From positions 1,054,001 through 1,118,000 of the forward strand of contig JABTTW010000001.1 of the NCBI GenBank assembly GCA_015075745.1: DNA of 64,000 nt, in the 5' to 3' direction. The notes under the pieces were generated by a model. That model was not told the origin of the DNA and searched no databases. It worked only from the letters and a program-made list of their open reading frames with translations. This DNA comes from Planctomycetia bacterium (lineage in GTDB: Bacteria; Planctomycetota; Phycisphaerae; UBA1845; UTPLA1). Positions within the stretch are counted from its first letter, which is position 1; every line of letters begins with the position of its first letter. Positions 61,357-64,000 of this stretch are shown piece after piece. The position numbers and the translations under genes are program-made.

Positions 61357-63186
61357 TTATTCAATGACCAGCTTCTGCCAGATGCTGATGCTCTTCTTTC
61401 CATCCCGGTCGCCGGCGCTGCCGTCCCAGATCGCAAAGGAGATCGGAAGATAGTCACCGGGGCGAAAGACGCGTTCTTCCATTCCGTCGTTTTCGTGCTG
61501 GCACGGGGGCTCCAGCGAGCGCTGCATTTGCACCGACCACACCCCGCGGTTGTAAACGGCGCTGCCTTGAACGAGTTGCGCGGACGACGGCTTTCCCGCA
61601 AGCGTCCCGGGCCCGCGCGCGACGAGGCATTCCACGGGGGTCTTGAGCTCGGGATCGGCGACCAGATTGCCCGCGCCCCAGGCCGTGATGAACAGCGGAT
61701 TGTGTTGCGTGATTTCGCCGTGCGCCCAGTCCACATCCGACATGTCTTTCCCCCGGATGGGACATTCTTCGTACATGTCTACAACAAGATTGGGAAACGC
61801 GGCGTCCACGTCCTGATAGCCGCTGTCGATGTTCTTTTGCCGATCCGCCTTCCACATCCAGATATTCACGCCGCCGTGCTGCGAAGCATCTCCCATGTAG
61901 AACGGCGGGTCGCTGGAGAGGGAGAACTGGATGGCGATCGCGTCGCGAAACTCCCCAACACGCACGGCTTGATCGTCCTGAACTGCATCCAGCCAGGTGA
62001 GCCGAATGGCGAGCTCCTCGCCGTTGTGCATGGCCTGGGCGACGAGTCCCTCCACGCGCTCATCGCTCCACCACAGCGGCGTCAGACCGACATAGGCCGG
62101 TCGCGCCTGGTCCCATGTGGCGTCATCCGGGCCGGCGGGGAGAGATCCCATGATGCGGGGCGCGGTGATGGTGCTTTGTCGGAGCTGGGCTCGATCTTGC
62201 GAGCCGGATCGGGCGAGCGACTGCACAAAATGAATCAGATCCCAGGTATCGTCACTGGAATAGTTTCCCTCGTAGGCCGGCATCGGTGTGCCGCGCATGC
62301 CTTTCATGATGCGGCAGTAGAGAGCCGGTCCGTCCATGCCTCCCTTAAAGATGCCGTTCACGAATGACCGCGGCGGGTCGGGATAGCCTTCGTCGTCGAA
62401 CTTGACGGCCTCGGGTAGTGGGTGGCCATCCGGTCCGTGACAGGAAGCGCAGGCCTCCAAATAAACCCGTCGACCGTTGAACCATCGCAGATCATCCACC
62501 CTGGGTTCCGGCGGCACCACGATGGATGCGCCGGGCGATATGCGATCGGCCAAGAGAGCATCTATCTCGGAAGGGTCGATTTGGCCGCTGTCCGCTTCAG
62601 TCTTTAATTGCGCCCGGACGGCGTCGGCGTGAATCTGCCGAACATGGGCCACGAGGGCTTGCAGGTCGGAAATCGGGAGATGGCCCCAGGGCGGCATCGC
62701 GGAGCCGGGCATTCCCCGCGAGATGGTTCGCATGAGGTCTTCGTCCGAGGGTATCTGGTTCTCAGTCGTGGCCAGCTTGAACTTTCCTGACTTCAGGTTT
62801 CGCGGCCGCGGGTTCATCAAATAAGCAAACTTGCCGGCGCCGTCGCCCGCCTCGCCATGGCAAATCGCGCACTGCGTGGCGAAGAGTTGTCGTCCTCGTT
62901 CGAGCAAAGTGGGTGGCTGTGACGCGTTCGCCGCAACTGAGTCGGGTTCCCCTTGGCCCGAGGCTGATTGGGGCGGCGTCGATGGCGGCTCATAAGACGC
63001 ATGGTCTTTTACGACGAACGCCTGCGGGGCCCCGTTGGGCAGGGATTCGCCCTTGAAGGCCTTCCCAGATGAGTCATTGGGCAGTTCAGCGTTTCCCGCC
63101 TGAAGTGCACAACTGACGAGCGTGATAACGATGCCCAGCAGCCAGATGGTGGGAAGCCAGTACTTGTTTGACCTGGATGAAGCCAT
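61357..63186 (-). CDS. Diheme cytochrome c fused to NxrC/EbdC-like haem b gamma subunit
   Basis: This 609-residue lipoprotein or exported protein (membrane segment 10-26 ending LVSC) has two class I cytochrome c domains with Cys106-x2-Cys-His110 (CAICH) and Cys246-x2-Cys-His250 (CASCH), each followed by a distal Met region (GSAMPPWG; GTPMPAYEGNYS). The last 270 residues are an ethylbenzene-dehydrogenase-type haem-binding domain (LWWSDERVEGLVAQAMHNGEELAIRL ... shortened here to LWWSDERVEG), as in gamma subunits of Nxr, selenate and chlorate reductases. GGAGG precedes the ATG. This first operon gene would take electrons from or give them to periplasmic carriers. Confidence 0.88.
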   Translation of the reverse strand: MASSRSNKYWLPTIWLLGIVITLVSCALQAGNAELPNDSSGKAFKGESLPNGAPQAFVVKDHASYEPPSTPPQSASGQGEPDSVAANASQPPTLLERGRQLFATQCAICHGEAGDGAGKFAYLMNPRPRNLKSGKFKLATTENQIPSDEDLMRTISRGMPGSAMPPWGHLPISDLQALVAHVRQIHADAVRAQLKTEADSGQIDPSEIDALLADRISPGASIVVPPEPRVDDLRWFNGRRVYLEACASCHGPDGHPLPEAVKFDDEGYPDPPRSFVNGIFKGGMDGPALYCRIMKGMRGTPMPAYEGNYSSDDTWDLIHFVQSLARSGSQDRAQLRQSTITAPRIMGSLPAGPDDATWDQARPAYVGLTPLWWSDERVEGLVAQAMHNGEELAIRLTWLDAVQDDQAVRVGEFRDAIAIQFSLSSDPPFYMGDASQHGGVNIWMWKADRQKNIDSGYQDVDAAFPNLVVDMYEECPIRGKDMSDVDWAHGEITQHNPLFITAWGAGNLVADPELKTPVECLVARGPGTLAGKPSSAQLVQGSAVYNRGVWSVQMQRSLEPPCQHENDGMEERVFRPGDYLPISFAIWDGSAGDRDGKKSISIWQKLVIE

Positions 63187-63217
63187 GATGCGAATCCTCC
63201 GCAAGTCTCTGAGGCAG

Positions 63218-63247
63218 ATATTATCTATTTCTTGATCGTCATGTCAA
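63218..63247 (-). promoter_or_regulatory. Strong promoter with palindromic operator candidate
   Basis: On the minus strand TTGACA (63247-63242) is separated by 16 bases from GATAAT (63225-63220); TAATAT with an 18-base spacer is an alternative -10. It lies 31-61 bases before the gamma start codon and after the Rrf2 stop. The sequence AGATATTATCT at 63216-63226 is a perfect odd-length palindrome overlapping the -10, so it could be the Rrf2 operator. This promoter would drive the whole molybdoenzyme operon. Confidence 0.7.
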
Positions 63248-63272
63248 CAATGCAATCTGGAAAAAAGAGAGA

Positions 63273-63701
63273 TTATTTTCTCCGATGCGGCCGTCCGCTC
63301 AGGCCCTCCTGGCCGATTTCGGCGAGGGTTGTTTCCTCGAGCATCTGGTGATAGGCCATTGAGATCGGCTTCCAGTATTCGTGAAAGCCGCAGGGGCGGT
63401 CGTCATTGCAACGAGGCTGGCCGAAGGGACAACGGGACCGGTCCAGCACGTCATCGTAGGGGGACAGAATGTCAAGGAGCTTGATCTTGTTGCGCGGCTT
63501 CGTCAGGCGAAAACCGCCGCCGACGCCGCGGGATGAATCGAGGAGGCCTGCCCGGACGGCGGTGTTCAGGATCCGCGACAAGTATTGGGAGGGCACTCCG
63601 GTATGCGCGGCGATTTCCTTCGCCAGCACCGGAGTTTTTCCGTCCTGCGCGGCGATATAGACGAAGGCGCGAAGCGCATATTGTGCGGTCGTGGATAACA
63701 T
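63273..63701 (-). CDS. Rrf2-family transcription regulator with three-Cys Fe-S motif
   Basis: The 142-residue protein has the Rrf2 winged helix (MLSTTAQYALRAFVYIA ... LAKEIAAHTGVPSQYLSRIL ... SSRGVGGGFRLTKP) and Cys91-x6-Cys98-x5-Cys104, close to the IscR/NsrR cluster pattern. It should bind an Fe-S cluster and sense NO, oxygen or cluster status. It is encoded just upstream of the respiratory operon, so control of it is likely. A possible own promoter (TTGACG, 17-base spacer, TAAAGA) lies between 63702 and 63741; its -10 is close to the start codon, which would give a very short leader. Confidence 0.92.
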   Translation of the reverse strand: MLSTTAQYALRAFVYIAAQDGKTPVLAKEIAAHTGVPSQYLSRILNTAVRAGLLDSSRGVGGGFRLTKPRNKIKLLDILSPYDDVLDRSRCPFGQPRCNDDRPCGFHEYWKPISMAYHQMLEETTLAEIGQEGLSGRPHRRK

Positions 63702-63742
63702 GGGCGATATCTTTATCCGCTTATCATAAATTCGTCAACCGA

Positions 63743-64000
63743 TCATTTCCCGGGCTCCCGATTTGCCGGCGTCGTGCTGGGGCGCGCGTTGTGCCATACG
63801 ATGATGAGGTCACCGCTGGTGGCCGGGATGAAGTCATCCCTTGCGTAAGAACCGAAAACGCCCTCCACGACTCCATCGACGGATTGAAAGACACGTTCAA
63901 GGTCGCTTCTCTCAAGCCTGGACATCGTCCATCGGCGGCTGCGCCACGTGACCGGTTCGTGTTCCAGGTCGATTTCCAGCACATCCACCGCGGCTCGCTC
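63743..64000 (-). CDS. Partial hypothetical protein at right edge
   Basis: The minus-strand frame enters from beyond the window and ends at 63743 (VDVLEIDLEHEPVTWRSRRW, then LERVFQSVDGVVEGVFGSYA). A GTG at 63988 could be the start of a complete 81-residue protein, but the frame remains open to the edge. The C-terminus is Thr/Pro/Arg-rich. No family was recognised. It lies upstream of and in the same direction as the Rrf2 gene. Confidence 0.5.
   Translation of the reverse strand, partial: ERAAVDVLEIDLEHEPVTWRSRRWTMSRLERSDLERVFQSVDGVVEGVFGSYARDDFIPATSGDLIIVWHNARPSTTPANREPGK

Overview
The window is GC-rich, gene-dense bacterial DNA that most likely comes from a planctomycete, probably a Phycisphaerae-like lineage. 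This is inferred from several gene types together: secreted proteins with dockerin-like, cohesin-like, thrombospondin-3 and HYR-type repeats; TMTC-type membrane TPR proteins; a MoxR/VWA pair; small lipoproteins; and an anammox/Nitrospira-like respiratory molybdoenzyme. No rRNA, tRNA or CRISPR array was seen.

Layout. 0-20 kb is mostly housekeeping and cell-envelope genes: a sigma-70 factor with a strong terminator, a methyltransferase, an MBL-fold hydrolase, a glycogen-synthase-like glycosyltransferase, an acyl-CoA synthetase, a PilZ protein, a lipoprotein metalloprotease, an exported HEAT protein carrying a receiver-like domain, a UvrC without its HhH tail, SurE, and two tandem TMTC-type proteins. 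20-30 kb is a co-directional run: a coiled-coil membrane protein with a DnaJ-like zinc motif, an iron-type ABC binding protein and permease without an ATPase, an NHL lipoprotein, a large VWA membrane protein and a MoxR ATPase. 30-33 kb holds a repeat-bearing non-coding stretch and small secreted proteins. 33-46 kb is a metal-response island: an OmpR-type response regulator and histidine kinase, then on the other strand an RND efflux operon (cusC-, cusB- and cusA-like) with unusual extra Cys/His-rich metal-binding segments, then a divergent ECF sigma/anti-sigma pair. 46-53.4 kb is a mobile-element scar region: fragments of IS3-type transposase genes flank two secreted cohesin/dockerin-type genes, one of them 1539 residues long with a near-identical internal repeat.

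The most interesting part is 53.4-63.7 kb. It is a single minus-strand operon for a periplasmic type II DMSO-reductase-family enzyme closely resembling nitrite oxidoreductase (Nxr) / periplasmic nitrate reductase. In transcription order: an Rrf2 regulator with three Cys; a gamma subunit fused to two c-type haem domains; a Tat-exported Mo catalytic alpha subunit; a 105-residue unknown; a four-cluster Fe-S beta subunit; a TorD/NarJ-like chaperone; a 316-residue unknown with HExxH and a zinc-ribbon-like Cys pattern; and MoaA. No membrane NarI-like subunit is present, so electrons are probably exchanged with soluble or other membrane carriers through the fused cytochrome c. The direction (nitrite oxidation or nitrate/other oxyanion reduction) cannot be settled from sequence.
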